From PALSA-1006 sp964532405 (GTDB lineage Bacteria; Pseudomonadota; Gammaproteobacteria; Burkholderiales; Gallionellaceae): a stretch of DNA of 64,000 nt. The notes below the pieces were generated by a model. It was not told the origin of the DNA, did no database searches, and was given only the letters and a program-made list of their open reading frames with translations. The number at the start of each line of letters is the position of its first letter. Positions within the stretch are counted from its first letter, which is position 1. Both the position numbers and the translations under genes were made by a program. Positions 36,207 to 44,990 of this stretch are shown here, one piece after another. The stretch spans positions 12,512-76,511 of the forward strand of contig CAZHIC010000008.1 of assembly GCA_964532405.1 (NCBI GenBank), read 5' to 3'.

Positions 36207-38611
36207 TGCGCTCTGATGAAACCGCCAAGTTGTCAAAGAACAACAACCCGGTGGTTGGTTATAGTATCCGTCAGCAAACGCTGTTGATCGCCTTGTTGCC
36301 CATGTTGTTGGCGGTTATTTCGCTGGACAGTTATTTCATGTATGCCCGCTTCAGTTCCATAGAAGCGGGCATGATCGAGCGTGCCGAATTATTGGCAAAA
36401 CAGGTTGGGGCTTCAAGTGAATATGCCCTGTTTTCGGGAAACACGGAACAGTTGCAACAGGAAGTTGCCGCCACCTTGAAGCAGAAAGACATTGCCGCTA
36501 TCGCGATCCAGGATAAATTCGGGAAGATCATCGCTTACGCGGGCAATACGCTTGCGGATGATGAAAGTAAGCTCATTAACTCACAAGCCGCTTTCGGGGT
36601 GGTTTTGAATACGTCAAATTATTTCTGGTTGAAAGAGCCGATTGTTTCGCAAACAATCGACCTCAATGATTTCGACGCGATCAACGCACAGGTATCTACA
36701 AAATCATTGGGGCAAGTGCTCGTCAAGATGAGCAAGATGAGCATGCGGCAGGAGCGGTGGGGCGTGGTAGGCGCAAGTTTGCTGATCTCGGTGTTGCTGC
36801 TTGGACTGACGGTATTCATCGTGCTGCGCGTATCGCGTCGCATTGTCAATCCGATAAGAGCCTTGAATCAGCTGGCACGGCGCATCGGCGAGGGGGAGTT
36901 GGACATGCGTCTCTCCCCGGCTCCCGCTATCAGCGAGTTGGGCGAGCTGGCTCAAGGCATCAACGAGATGGCGAAGCAGTTACAGCAAGACAGGGCAGTG
37001 CAGGAAGGGCAATCGGAGTTGTTGCGCGCCAACGAGGAGCGCTTGAACGAAATCATTACGACGATGCCGGTTTCATTGTTCATCAAGGATGCGCAGAGCC
37101 GCATTACGCAGATGAACAGCGCTTGCGAGGCGCAATGGGGAGTGCTGTTTGAAAATGTCGTTGGCACAAACGGTAGCCGCTTTTTCCCGTCCGAGCAGGT
37201 AACAAGATTTCTGGCAAAAGATAAAGAGATTTTCGCGGGGCGAAAAATGGTCAATTTCGAGGAGTCGGTTTGGAACTCGGAGATCAAAGAAAATCGGACG
37301 CTGCATACCTTCAAAAAACCGGTGTATGGGGCTAAAGGAGAGCCGCTTTATTTGATCGGGATCAGTGTCGATATTTCAGAGCGCAAGCTGGCCGAAACTC
37401 GCCTGAAGCAACTCAATGAACAGCTTGAGACGCGTATTGAAGAAGCTACGCGCGCGTTGCGTTTGAAAAAAGAAGATGCGGAAAGTGCGAATTACGATAA
37501 GACGCGCTTTCTTGCTGCGGCCAGCCACGATTTGCGCCAACCCATGCATGCGCTGGGATTGTTTGTGGCTGAGCTGAACTCAAAATTGACCACACCGGAG
37601 CAACGTAAGATTGCGGACAAGGTGGAAGAGTCGGTGGAGGCGTTGTCCAATCTGCTGGATGCGCTATTGGATATCTCCAAATTGGATGCGGGGGTAGTCA
37701 CTCCCAATGAGAGCGTGTTTCCAATCGCGAATTTATTCGACCGTATCGCGCAGGATTACCAGTTGCTGGCAGAAGGTAAAGGAGTCTCTCTACGGGTCAT
37801 CTGCAATAACAGTCAGGTTCGCAGCGATTCCCTCTTGTTGGAACGCATTCTGGCCAACTTGATCAGCAATGCCATTCGCTATACTCCGGTCGGAGGGAGA
37901 GTGGCTCTGGTTTGCCGCCGCCGCAGGGGTAAGCTGAGAATCGAGGTGCGCGACAACGGTATCGGCATTCCCAATAATGAACAAGAGAGCATTTTCCGCG
38001 AATTCGTTCAGCTGGCGAATAAAGAACGGGACCGCAGCAAGGGGCTGGGTTTGGGGCTGGCGATCGTCGACCGCATCGCAAAACTGCTTCATCATGACAT
38101 TGAATTGCGTTCCGAGCCGAACCGTGGCTCGGTATTCTCCGTCTCTGTGCCGAGGATAGATGCGCCGATGCAGGAGCCTGCGCAACAAATTCTGGCGAGT
38201 GACGATGCCGCAGAGCAACGTCCGTCAAGCGAATTAGACAATCTGGACGTGCTGGTGATCGACGACGATGCGTTGGTGCGCAAAAGCACGCAGGGAATCA
38301 TCGAGTCATGGGGGAGCCGCGTTTCGATGGCCGCGTCGGTGAATGAGACCAAAGAGATTCACGGCAAAGCGGATTTTGATCTGGTGATTTGCGATTACCG
38401 CTTGCCGGATGGCGATGGTATCGAGATGGCGGACTGGATCAAAACGCATTTCAGGATGCAGCCGCTATTTATTTTGATCAGCGGCGACACCTCGCCCGAG
38501 GTTTTGCAGAGGGTCAGCGAGCGCGGAATTCAGCTATTGCACAAGCCCGTGCGCCCGGCAAAATTGCGCTCGTTGATCCAATTTCTGCTTAACCAGAAGA
38601 TAGCTGGGTGA
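36203..38611 (+). CDS. Hybrid sensor histidine kinase/response regulator
   Basis: An 802-residue membrane kinase. Two helices (~25-46 and ~187-209) enclose a ~140-residue periplasmic sensor. A HAMP domain (~210-262), PAS domain (~278-395) and coiled coil follow. The HisKA phosphoacceptor is His442 in ASHDLRQPMHALGLF. The ATPase domain has N-box ISNAIRYTP and G-boxes DNGIGIP and GLGLGL. The C-terminal receiver has acidic Asp687-689, phospho-site Asp731 (CDYRLPDGDG) and Lys781. No separate DNA-binding regulator is adjacent, so the output partner is elsewhere. It is co-transcribed with the binding protein and probably the TonB receptor. Confidence 0.92.
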   Translation: MMRSDETAKLSKNNNPVVGYSIRQQTLLIALLPMLLAVISLDSYFMYARFSSIEAGMIERAELLAKQVGASSEYALFSGNTEQLQQEVAATLKQKDIAAIAIQDKFGKIIAYAGNTLADDESKLINSQAAFGVVLNTSNYFWLKEPIVSQTIDLNDFDAINAQVSTKSLGQVLVKMSKMSMRQERWGVVGASLLISVLLLGLTVFIVLRVSRRIVNPIRALNQLARRIGEGELDMRLSPAPAISELGELAQGINEMAKQLQQDRAVQEGQSELLRANEERLNEIITTMPVSLFIKDAQSRITQMNSACEAQWGVLFENVVGTNGSRFFPSEQVTRFLAKDKEIFAGRKMVNFEESVWNSEIKENRTLHTFKKPVYGAKGEPLYLIGISVDISERKLAETRLKQLNEQLETRIEEATRALRLKKEDAESANYDKTRFLAAASHDLRQPMHALGLFVAELNSKLTTPEQRKIADKVEESVEALSNLLDALLDISKLDAGVVTPNESVFPIANLFDRIAQDYQLLAEGKGVSLRVICNNSQVRSDSLLLERILANLISNAIRYTPVGGRVALVCRRRRGKLRIEVRDNGIGIPNNEQESIFREFVQLANKERDRSKGLGLGLAIVDRIAKLLHHDIELRSEPNRGSVFSVSVPRIDAPMQEPAQQILASDDAAEQRPSSELDNLDVLVIDDDALVRKSTQGIIESWGSRVSMAASVNETKEIHGKADFDLVICDYRLPDGDGIEMADWIKTHFRMQPLFILISGDTSPEVLQRVSERGIQLLHKPVRPAKLRSLIQFLLNQKIAG

Positions 38612-38623
38612 TCTAGGAAAAAC

Positions 38624-38764
38624 ATCCATCCACGAAAAACACGAAAGGCACGAAATAAAACCGTTCTTTTGAACTTTTTCGTGCCTTTCGTTAACCAGCC
38701 ACTTGGCGACCGTTCTTTGGTCGCTTAGTGGAATGGCTAGTAGTTCTATCAGTTTTCGTGGATA
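38624..38764. repeat. Dispersed palindromic repeat of the CCACGAAA type, copy 2, interrupted
   Basis: The left part ATCCACGAAAAACACGAAAGG (from 38627) is complementary to a right part that is split into CTTTTTCGTGCCTTTCG (to 38690) and AGTTTTCGTGGAT (from 38751). The split is made by the hairpin element at 38692-38750. No gene lies between 38612 and 38775. Confidence 0.7.
38692..38750 (+). repeat. Short hairpin element, copy 2 (TAACCAG...CTAGTAGTTCTATC)
   Basis: The 59-bp element has the same ends as the copy at 2881-2933: TAACCAG at the left and TGGCTAGTAGTTCTATC at the right. The inner hairpin is CCACT, a 2-nt internal loop, GCGACC, a GTTCTTT loop, GGTCGC, a 2-nt loop, AGTGG. The stems differ from copy 1 at paired positions but remain complementary. 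It interrupts the palindromic repeat at 38624-38764, which shows it was inserted there. Confidence 0.75.
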
Positions 38765-38775
38765 AATAGCTTTTT

Positions 38776-39225
38776 TTAACGCCGTTCCTTCTTCATCGCC
38801 TGTGCAGCCTCGCGCTTGTGTTCGCGCTCTTTCTCCGTCGCCCGCTTGTCGTGCTCCTTCTTGCCCTTGGCGAGACCGATGTCGAGTTTGACGCGGCTGC
38901 CCTTGTAGTGCATATCCAGCGGCATGATGGTATAGCCTGCGCGTTGCGCTTTGCCGATGATCTTTTCAATTTCGTGCTGGTGCAACAGCAGTTTGCGTGT
39001 GCGCACCGGATCAGGATGAATGTGCGTGGAGGCATTGAGTAGCGGGCTGATGTGTGAGCCGAACAGGTAGAGCGCACCGTCTTTGATGGTGATGTAGGCT
39101 TCTTTAAGTTGCGCGCGTCCTGCGCGGATAGATTTTACTTCCCAGCCTTCCAGCATGAGCCCGGCTTCAAAGCGGTCTTCGATGAAGTATTCGTGAAAGG
39201 CTTTTTTATTTTGAATAATGCTCAT
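38776..39225 (-). CDS. smpB: SsrA-binding protein SmpB
   Basis: A 149-residue protein that binds tmRNA for ribosome rescue. Family marks are NKKAFHEYFIEDRFEAGLMLEGWEVKSIR, the FGSHISPL loop, and a basic C-terminal helix (KKEHDKRATEKEREHKREAAQ) that reads the empty mRNA channel. It is divergent from ratA with ~80 bp between, the classic smpB/ratA arrangement. No tmRNA gene is visible nearby. Confidence 0.96.
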   Translation of the reverse strand: MSIIQNKKAFHEYFIEDRFEAGLMLEGWEVKSIRAGRAQLKEAYITIKDGALYLFGSHISPLLNASTHIHPDPVRTRKLLLHQHEIEKIIGKAQRAGYTIMPLDMHYKGSRVKLDIGLAKGKKEHDKRATEKEREHKREAAQAMKKERR

Positions 39226-39306
39226 TTGATTGGATCGGAATGCAGGTGTATTTTGCGGTGCGTTGAGATATTCTACCAGCCTTTGGATTATTGGCTTTGA
39301 GAAGCA

Positions 39307-39747
39307 ATGGCATTAGTTGAAAAATCGGTGTTACTTCCCTATAGCGCGGAACAGATGTTTGCGCTGGTGGATAACGTGGCGGACTACCCCTCGTTTTTGC
39401 CTTGGTGCGGCGGGGCCAGTGTCGAACAACTGGGCAAGAATATGGTGCATGCCACCGTGCATATCAATTACCACCAGATCAAACAAAGCTTTACCACGGA
39501 GAATGTGCGTCAACCGCCGCATAGTATTGTAATCACGTTGCAGGACGGTCCCTTTCAACATCTCGATGGTCATTGGCTTTTCACCGCACTGTCACCAACT
39601 GCCTGTAAAATAGAATTCCGGTTGCATTATGAGTTTTCCAGCAAGTTGCTGGAAAAGTTGGTTGGCCCGGTATTCCATTATGTTGCCAATAGCTTTGTGG
39701 ATGCTTTTACCCACCGCGCAGAAAAGGTGTATGTGACAAATGAGTGA
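39307..39747 (+). CDS. ratA: RatA-type START-domain protein (ubiquinone-binding/ribosome association)
   Basis: A 146-residue single-domain polyketide cyclase/START-like protein. It has the family start EKSVLLPYSAEQMFALVDNVADYPSFLPWC and C-terminal KLVGPVFHYVANSFVDAF. In E. coli RatA binds 50S subunits; mitochondrial Coq10 relatives bind ubiquinone. Both roles are family knowledge, not shown here. Its end overlaps rnfH by 8 bp. Confidence 0.92.
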   Translation: MALVEKSVLLPYSAEQMFALVDNVADYPSFLPWCGGASVEQLGKNMVHATVHINYHQIKQSFTTENVRQPPHSIVITLQDGPFQHLDGHWLFTALSPTACKIEFRLHYEFSSKLLEKLVGPVFHYVANSFVDAFTHRAEKVYVTNE

Positions 39748-40054
39748 AAAAAAAATCAAAATCGAAGTGGTTTATGCCTTGCCTCACGAACAGGCATTGC
39801 TCAAGCTGGACGTGCCGTCAACATCGACGATTGTCGATGCCATCAAGCTTTCCGGTTTGCTGGAAAAATATCCCGAGATCGATTTGGCAAAAAGCAAGTT
39901 CGGCCTTTACGGCAAGTTGAGCAAAGCCGACACCGTGTTGCGCGAAAAGGATCGCATCGAGATTTATCGCCCGCTGATCGCCGACCCCAAAGAGGTGCGC
40001 CGCAAACGCGCCGAAGAGGGCAAGGTCATGAAAAAAGGCGGCGGCGACATTTAA
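39740..40054 (+). CDS. rnfH: RnfH-family ubiquitin-like protein
   Basis: A 104-residue beta-grasp protein (UPF0125/RnfH): KIEVVYALPHEQALLKLDVPSTSTIVDAIKLSG and LYGKLSKADTVLREKDRIEIYRPLIADPKEVRRKRA. Together with RatA it forms the conserved ratA-rnfH pair next to smpB. The biochemical role is unclear. It overlaps the PHP gene by one base. Confidence 0.92.
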   Translation: MSEKKIKIEVVYALPHEQALLKLDVPSTSTIVDAIKLSGLLEKYPEIDLAKSKFGLYGKLSKADTVLREKDRIEIYRPLIADPKEVRRKRAEEGKVMKKGGGDI

Positions 40055-40914
40055 TGCTCGATTACGATCTGCACTGCCACTCTACCGTTTCGGATGGCCT
40101 GTTAACTCCCTCTGATCTGGTCGCACGAGCCGCTGAACGCGGCGTCAAATTCCTCGCGTTGACCGATCACGATGATGTGGATGGTTTGACCGAGGCGGCT
40201 GAGGTCGCCGCGCGTCATGGCATCACCTTCATCAACGGGGTCGAGATTTCGGTGAGCTGGCGCAATCATACGCTGCATATTGTCGGGTTGCGCATTGATC
40301 CAAAAAATCCGGCACTGGCTGAAGGGCTGCGCGGCATACGCGGCGGACGCAGGCAGCGTGCCGAGTTGATGGCGGAATCGTTGGCGCGTTGCGGCATCGG
40401 TGGTGTATTGGAGGGCGCATATCGCTATGCAAAAAATCCGGACATCATCGGGCGCACGCATTTTGCGCGTTATCTGGTCGAGGCTGGACACTGCAAGGAT
40501 GTCGCCAGCGTGTTCAAAAGCTATCTGGTTAAAGGCAAGCCCGGCTATGTGCCGCATCAATGGGCCGCGTTGCAAGACGCGATCAACTGGATATGCGGTG
40601 CCGGCGGTATCGCCGTGTTGGCGCACCCGGGACGTTATACTGCCGGACGCAAAGCGATGGGTAAACCGACATTGCGTGAGTTGCTGAAAGAGTTTACCGA
40701 GATGGGAGGGCAGGGGATCGAAGTGGTGACTGGCAGCCACACCCCGCCGCAATACGCCGAGTTCGCCCGCTATGCGACGGAATTCGGCTTGCTCTGTTCA
40801 TGCGGTTCCGACTATCACGGGCCGGGTGAAAGTTATCGTGATTTGGGGCGTTTGCCCGACCTGCCGTTGGAATGTAAGCCTGTTTGGAGCGCGTGGGAAG
40901 TCGCGCCTGTTTAG
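40054..40914 (+). CDS. PHP-domain phosphoesterase (RNase AM/YciV-like)
   Basis: A 286-residue PHP protein. Metal-binding motifs are DLHCHSTVSDG at the N-terminus, TDHDDVDG, INGVEIS, GRTHFARYLVE, VLAHPGRY and the C-terminal GSDYHGP. The closest described family is E. coli Rnm (YciV), a 5'-3' exoribonuclease that trims 5S rRNA and small RNA fragments and hydrolyses 3',5'-bisphosphonucleotides. It lies directly upstream of a YciO-like gene, as yciV does in E. coli. Confidence 0.88.
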   Translation: MLDYDLHCHSTVSDGLLTPSDLVARAAERGVKFLALTDHDDVDGLTEAAEVAARHGITFINGVEISVSWRNHTLHIVGLRIDPKNPALAEGLRGIRGGRRQRAELMAESLARCGIGGVLEGAYRYAKNPDIIGRTHFARYLVEAGHCKDVASVFKSYLVKGKPGYVPHQWAALQDAINWICGAGGIAVLAHPGRYTAGRKAMGKPTLRELLKEFTEMGGQGIEVVTGSHTPPQYAEFARYATEFGLLCSCGSDYHGPGESYRDLGRLPDLPLECKPVWSAWEVAPV

Positions 40915-40922
40915 GAAAAGTC

Positions 40923-41552
40923 ATGTCGCAATATTTTGTAATCCACCCCGATAACCCGCAACCGCGCTTGATCAAGCAGGCTGCGGCCTTGTTGCGCGAG
41001 GGCGCGGTGATCGCGTATCCCACCGATTCCGGTTATGCGCTGGGTTGCCATCTGGGGGATAAAGACGCGGTGACGCGTATCCGTCAGATACGCGGTTTGG
41101 ATGACAAGCATCTGTTGACCTTGATGTGCCGTGATCTGTCTGAGTTGGCGTATTACGCACGAGTGGACAACACGCAATTTCGTTTGTTGAAAAACAATAC
41201 ACCGGGCAGTTACACCTTCATTCTCGCGGCGACCAAAGAAGTGCCGCGTCGTTTGCAGCACCCTAAGCGGAGTACGGTCGGGCTGCGTATCCCGGATCAT
41301 CCTGTGGCGCTGGCACTGCTGAAGGAGTTGAACGAGCCGCTGTTAAGCTCCACGCTGATTTTGCCGGATGCCAATCATCCGCTCACCGATATTGACGAGA
41401 TTCGCGAGCACTTGGAATCCAAGGTCGATTTGATCATCGAGGGCGGTTCGGTCGGCCTTGAGCCGACTACGGTGATTGATCTAACGGATGCGGTGCCAGT
41501 GCTAGTGCGGCGCGGCAAGGGCGAAGTGAGTCACTTTGGTATCACTGATTAA
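40923..41552 (+). CDS. yciO: YciO/Sua5 (YrdC-fold) RNA-binding protein
   Basis: A 209-residue YrdC-domain protein with the binding loop AAALLREGAVIAYPTDSGYALGC and TPGSYTFILAATKEVPRRL. Sua5/TsaC make threonylcarbamoyl-AMP for tRNA t6A; the YciO branch has weaker or unclear activity. Placement beside a yciV-like gene favours YciO over the main TsaC. I chose the ATG at 40923, after GGAAAAG. Confidence 0.88.
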   Translation: MSQYFVIHPDNPQPRLIKQAAALLREGAVIAYPTDSGYALGCHLGDKDAVTRIRQIRGLDDKHLLTLMCRDLSELAYYARVDNTQFRLLKNNTPGSYTFILAATKEVPRRLQHPKRSTVGLRIPDHPVALALLKELNEPLLSSTLILPDANHPLTDIDEIREHLESKVDLIIEGGSVGLEPTTVIDLTDAVPVLVRRGKGEVSHFGITD

Positions 41553-41571
41553 AGATTAAACGAAAGTTAAA

Positions 41572-42213
41572 ATGAACTTCGACGCATTGATCCAAACCAT
41601 CGCCATAGCCGCTATTCCGGTGCTATTCGCCATCACATTGCATGAGGCCGCGCACGGCTATGTGGCGCGCCATTTCGGCGACATGACGGCTTATCAGCAG
41701 GGGCGCATTAGTCTAAATCCAATACGGCATATTGATCCCGTGGGAACAATCCTGTTGCCGTTGCTGACGCTCTGGCTGGGCGGAATACTGTTCGGTTGGG
41801 CGAAACCTGTGCCGGTCAACTTTTCCGCGCTGCGTCGCCCCAAGCAGGACATGTTATGGGTGGCATTGGCGGGGCCCGCCGCCAATTTATTCATGGCGTT
41901 ACTCTGGGGAATGCTGGCCAAAATCGCATGGATGTCGCCCGGCAGCTATTTTGCCGAACCTTTGCTGGAAATGGCGCAGTTAGGCGTTAAAATCAACGTC
42001 GTCTTGCTGGTGCTGAATCTGTTGCCTTTGCCCCCGCTGGATGGTGGTCGCATCGCGATCAGCATGTTGCCGCATCGCTGGGCGTTCAAGCTGGCAAGCA
42101 TCGAGCCTTATGGTATGTTCATCCTGATCGGTTTGGCGATCACGCCGGTGTTGGGCTGGATTCTGACGCCGCCGGTCATCGGGCTAATTTCTTTGATTAA
42201 TTTAATTTTTTGA
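41572..42213 (+). CDS. Site-2 protease-like M50 metallopeptidase
   Basis: A 213-residue integral membrane zinc peptidase. The HExxH motif appears as HEAAHGY (residue ~23) in the first membrane helix, and the second zinc ligand motif appears as NLLPLPPLDGGRI (~residues 150-162). There is no PDZ domain, so it belongs to the minimal rhomboid-sized M50B group. The substrate is unknown. It lies 10 bp before trpS. Confidence 0.9.
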   Translation: MNFDALIQTIAIAAIPVLFAITLHEAAHGYVARHFGDMTAYQQGRISLNPIRHIDPVGTILLPLLTLWLGGILFGWAKPVPVNFSALRRPKQDMLWVALAGPAANLFMALLWGMLAKIAWMSPGSYFAEPLLEMAQLGVKINVVLLVLNLLPLPPLDGGRIAISMLPHRWAFKLASIEPYGMFILIGLAITPVLGWILTPPVIGLISLINLIF

Positions 42214-42222
42214 ATACTGACT

Positions 42223-43425
42223 ATGTTTGCTGATCGCGTTTTATCTGGAATGCGCCCCACGGGCAGTTTGCACCTGGGGCATTACCACGGTGTATTGAAA
42301 AACTGGGTGGAGATGCAGCAGGAGTTTGAGTGCCTGTTCTTCGTGGCCGACTGGCACGCGCTGACCACCCACTACGATACGCCGCAAGTCATCGAACAAA
42401 GCGTGTGGGATATGGTGATCGACTGGCTGGCGGCGGGCGTCGATCCGGCGCGCGCCACGCTGTTCATCCAGTCCCGCGTGCCGGAACATGCCGAGCTGCA
42501 TTTGCTGCTCTCCATGATTACGCCGCTGGGTTGGCTGGAACGTGTGCCGACCTACAAAGACCAGCAGGAAAAACTTTCCGAGAAAGACCTCAGCACTTAC
42601 GGCTTCTTGGGTTATCCGCTGCTGCAAAGCGCGGATATTCTCATCTACCGCGCCACGCAAGTGCCGGTGGGCGAAGACCAGGTGCCGCACATCGAATTCA
42701 CCCGCGAGATTGCGCGCCGCTTCAATCATATCTATGGACGCGAACTCGGCTTCGAGGAAAAAGCCGAGGCTGCGGTGAAAAAACTCGGTAGCAAGAAAGC
42801 CAAACTGTATGCCGAGTTGCGCACGCGTTACCAAGAGCAGGGCGACGACGAGGCACTGGGTTCCGCCAAATCCTTGCTGGACGAGCAACAGAGCTTGAGC
42901 TTGGGCGACCGCGAACGCCTGTTCGGCTATCTCGAAGGCGGCGGTAAAATGATCCTGTCCGAGCCGCAAGCCATGCTCACCAAGGCCTCCAAGATGCCGG
43001 GGCTGGACGGGCAGAAGATGTCCAAGTCGTATAACAACACCATCAATCTGCGCGAAAACGCAGAGAGCGTCACCAAGAAGATACGTACCATGCCCACCGA
43101 CCCGGCCCGTATCCGCCGCACCGACGCGGGCGATCCGGCGCGCTGCCCGGTGTGGCAATTGCATCAGGTGTATTCCAGTGAAGATACCAAGCAGTGGGTG
43201 CAACAGGGTTGCAAGAGCGCGGGTATCGGCTGTATCGAATGCAAACAGCCCGTCATCGCGGGCGTGCTGGAAGAACAGAAGCCGATGCGCGAACGCGCCC
43301 AGCCCTATCTGGACGACCCGACCTTGGTGCGTAACATCATCGCCGATGGCTGCGAGAAAGCGCGCAAGCTGGCGACTGAGACCATGCGCGATGTGCGCGA
43401 AGCGATGGGGCTGAGTTATAGCTAA
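42223..43425 (+). CDS. trpS: Tryptophanyl-tRNA synthetase
   Basis: A 400-residue class I synthetase charging tRNA-Trp. The HIGH-like motif is GSLHLGHYHG near the N-terminus and the KMSKS motif is QKMSKSYNN. It is longer than E. coli TrpS (334 residues) because of an insert of about 65 residues before KMSKS (around KLGSKKAKLYAELRTRYQEQ), which is known in betaproteobacterial enzymes. It is the last core gene before the defence island. Confidence 0.95.
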   Translation: MFADRVLSGMRPTGSLHLGHYHGVLKNWVEMQQEFECLFFVADWHALTTHYDTPQVIEQSVWDMVIDWLAAGVDPARATLFIQSRVPEHAELHLLLSMITPLGWLERVPTYKDQQEKLSEKDLSTYGFLGYPLLQSADILIYRATQVPVGEDQVPHIEFTREIARRFNHIYGRELGFEEKAEAAVKKLGSKKAKLYAELRTRYQEQGDDEALGSAKSLLDEQQSLSLGDRERLFGYLEGGGKMILSEPQAMLTKASKMPGLDGQKMSKSYNNTINLRENAESVTKKIRTMPTDPARIRRTDAGDPARCPVWQLHQVYSSEDTKQWVQQGCKSAGIGCIECKQPVIAGVLEEQKPMRERAQPYLDDPTLVRNIIADGCEKARKLATETMRDVREAMGLSYS

Positions 43426-43550
43426 GATGAAGCCGAAAAAACATTTGCTAGGTGAATAAGGCGCAAAGTCGAAGCGGTTTCTGTACTTTAATTAGTAAGT
43501 GGGAAGCGGTCTGTGCCCAATGAATTTTAGAAGGGGTTAATAGAAAAATT

Positions 43551-44990
43551 ATGCTGACCAGACTTCATATCAATGGATTTAAAAATCTCACCAATGTGGA
43601 GATTGCCTTTGGTCCGTTCACCTGTATTGCAGGCACCAATGGCGTGGGCAAATCAAACCTATTCGACGCAATAATGTTTTTGCGGGACTTGGCAGACTAT
43701 TCCCTCACTGAGGCGGCGGCACGAGTACGAGATCCGCTGGGGCGTTCTGGTGATTTGCAGGCAATTTTTCATCAGACAGCATCAACACCTGTTCAAAGTA
43801 TGTCGTTTGAAGCGGATTTTGTAGTGCCGAAAGCGGTGACTGATGATTTCGGACGCGAAGCCACGCCATCAACAACATTTTTGAGATACTCGCTGACGTT
43901 GAAATATGTTCCGAAAAACACTGCTGCCTCAGAACGCATTGAAATTGTCGATGAAAAATTGACATACATACAGAAAGGCTTCTCTAAAAAATTGCTCGGT
44001 TTTCCACATAGCAAATTGTTCCGGGATTCGATCATCATAGGGCGTCGAGCTACGGAGTTTATTTCAACTGATCTTGATAATGGTAAGTCGATCATCAATC
44101 TGCACCAAGATGGTAGCCAAGGCAGACCTTTCCGTGTGCCTGCCGCAATGTCTCCCAAAACAATTCTTGGCGGCATCAATACAGACTCGCATCCGACAGT
44201 ACTGGCCGCTCGCAGGGAAATGCAATCATGGGCACTTCTACAGCTCGAACCAAGCGCACTCAGACAACCCGATAATTTTTCTGCTGAAGCAAAGGTTAGT
44301 GCTAATGGTGCGCACCTTCCTGCTACCTTGTTAAGGCTAGATGCCACGGCATACGTGGCAAATCAATTGGCCAACTTGATTTCTGAAGTGAAGGCTATTA
44401 GCGTTGATCAAGATGAGGGACGCAGACTTAACACACTCGTTGTTACAAATAGAGATGGGGTTAGTCATCCCGCTCGCGCTTTGTCGGATGGAACATTAAG
44501 ATTTTTGGCTCTCTCAGTAATCAGTGCAGACCCAGAAGCCGGGCGGTTGATTTGCCTAGAAGAACCTGAAAATGGCATACACCCATCCAGAATCCCCGCC
44601 ATGCTTAACTTGCTGGAGTCAATTGCAATTGATGCAACTGAAGCCGCAGATTCATCAGGCAATCCGTTTCGGCAAGTCATCATTAACACTCATTCGCCCA
44701 GCGTGGTTAGTTCGCTATCAAACGACACCTTAATCATCACTCGTCCAGTAAGGGAGAATGGTTCAACTGTCGCAGAGTTTTGTTGTCTTGAGGGAACATG
44801 GAGAGCGAAACGAGAAGCGTCATTGGTGAACTCAATGCGTGTCATTTCAAAATCGGATTTGCTGGACTACTTAACTGACGAACCCATCGTAAAACCCAAG
44901 CTACTAAATCGCGAACACATCGTGACAGTAAGAGAAACTGCAAAACAGTTGGGGCTATTTGAGTATGTTTCGAGCGCTTCCAATCAATGA
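43551..44990 (+). CDS. AAA-family (AAA_21/SMC-like) ATPase of a two-gene defence module
   Basis: A 479-residue ABC-type/SMC-like ATPase. It starts LTRLHINGFKNLTNVEIAFG, with Walker A GTNGVGKS (28-35), an ABC-like signature LSDGTLRFLAL, Walker B LICLEEPENGIHPSRI, and the switch INTHSPSVVSSL. There is no TOPRIM or nuclease domain in the chain itself. ATPases of this kind are encoded with small effectors in AbiL, PARIS and RloAB-type phage defence modules. The ATGA overlap with the next gene shows a pair. The region has lower GC than flanking core genes, consistent with transfer. The exact system name is not certain. Confidence 0.8.
   Translation: MLTRLHINGFKNLTNVEIAFGPFTCIAGTNGVGKSNLFDAIMFLRDLADYSLTEAAARVRDPLGRSGDLQAIFHQTASTPVQSMSFEADFVVPKAVTDDFGREATPSTTFLRYSLTLKYVPKNTAASERIEIVDEKLTYIQKGFSKKLLGFPHSKLFRDSIIIGRRATEFISTDLDNGKSIINLHQDGSQGRPFRVPAAMSPKTILGGINTDSHPTVLAARREMQSWALLQLEPSALRQPDNFSAEAKVSANGAHLPATLLRLDATAYVANQLANLISEVKAISVDQDEGRRLNTLVVTNRDGVSHPARALSDGTLRFLALSVISADPEAGRLICLEEPENGIHPSRIPAMLNLLESIAIDATEAADSSGNPFRQVIINTHSPSVVSSLSNDTLIITRPVRENGSTVAEFCCLEGTWRAKREASLVNSMRVISKSDLLDYLTDEPIVKPKLLNREHIVTVRETAKQLGLFEYVSSASNQ

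Noticed and set aside
38612..39306. tmRNA gene near smpB
   Set aside because: I looked for the GCAAACGACGAA-type tag region and tRNA-like ends; only repeats and smpB are present.
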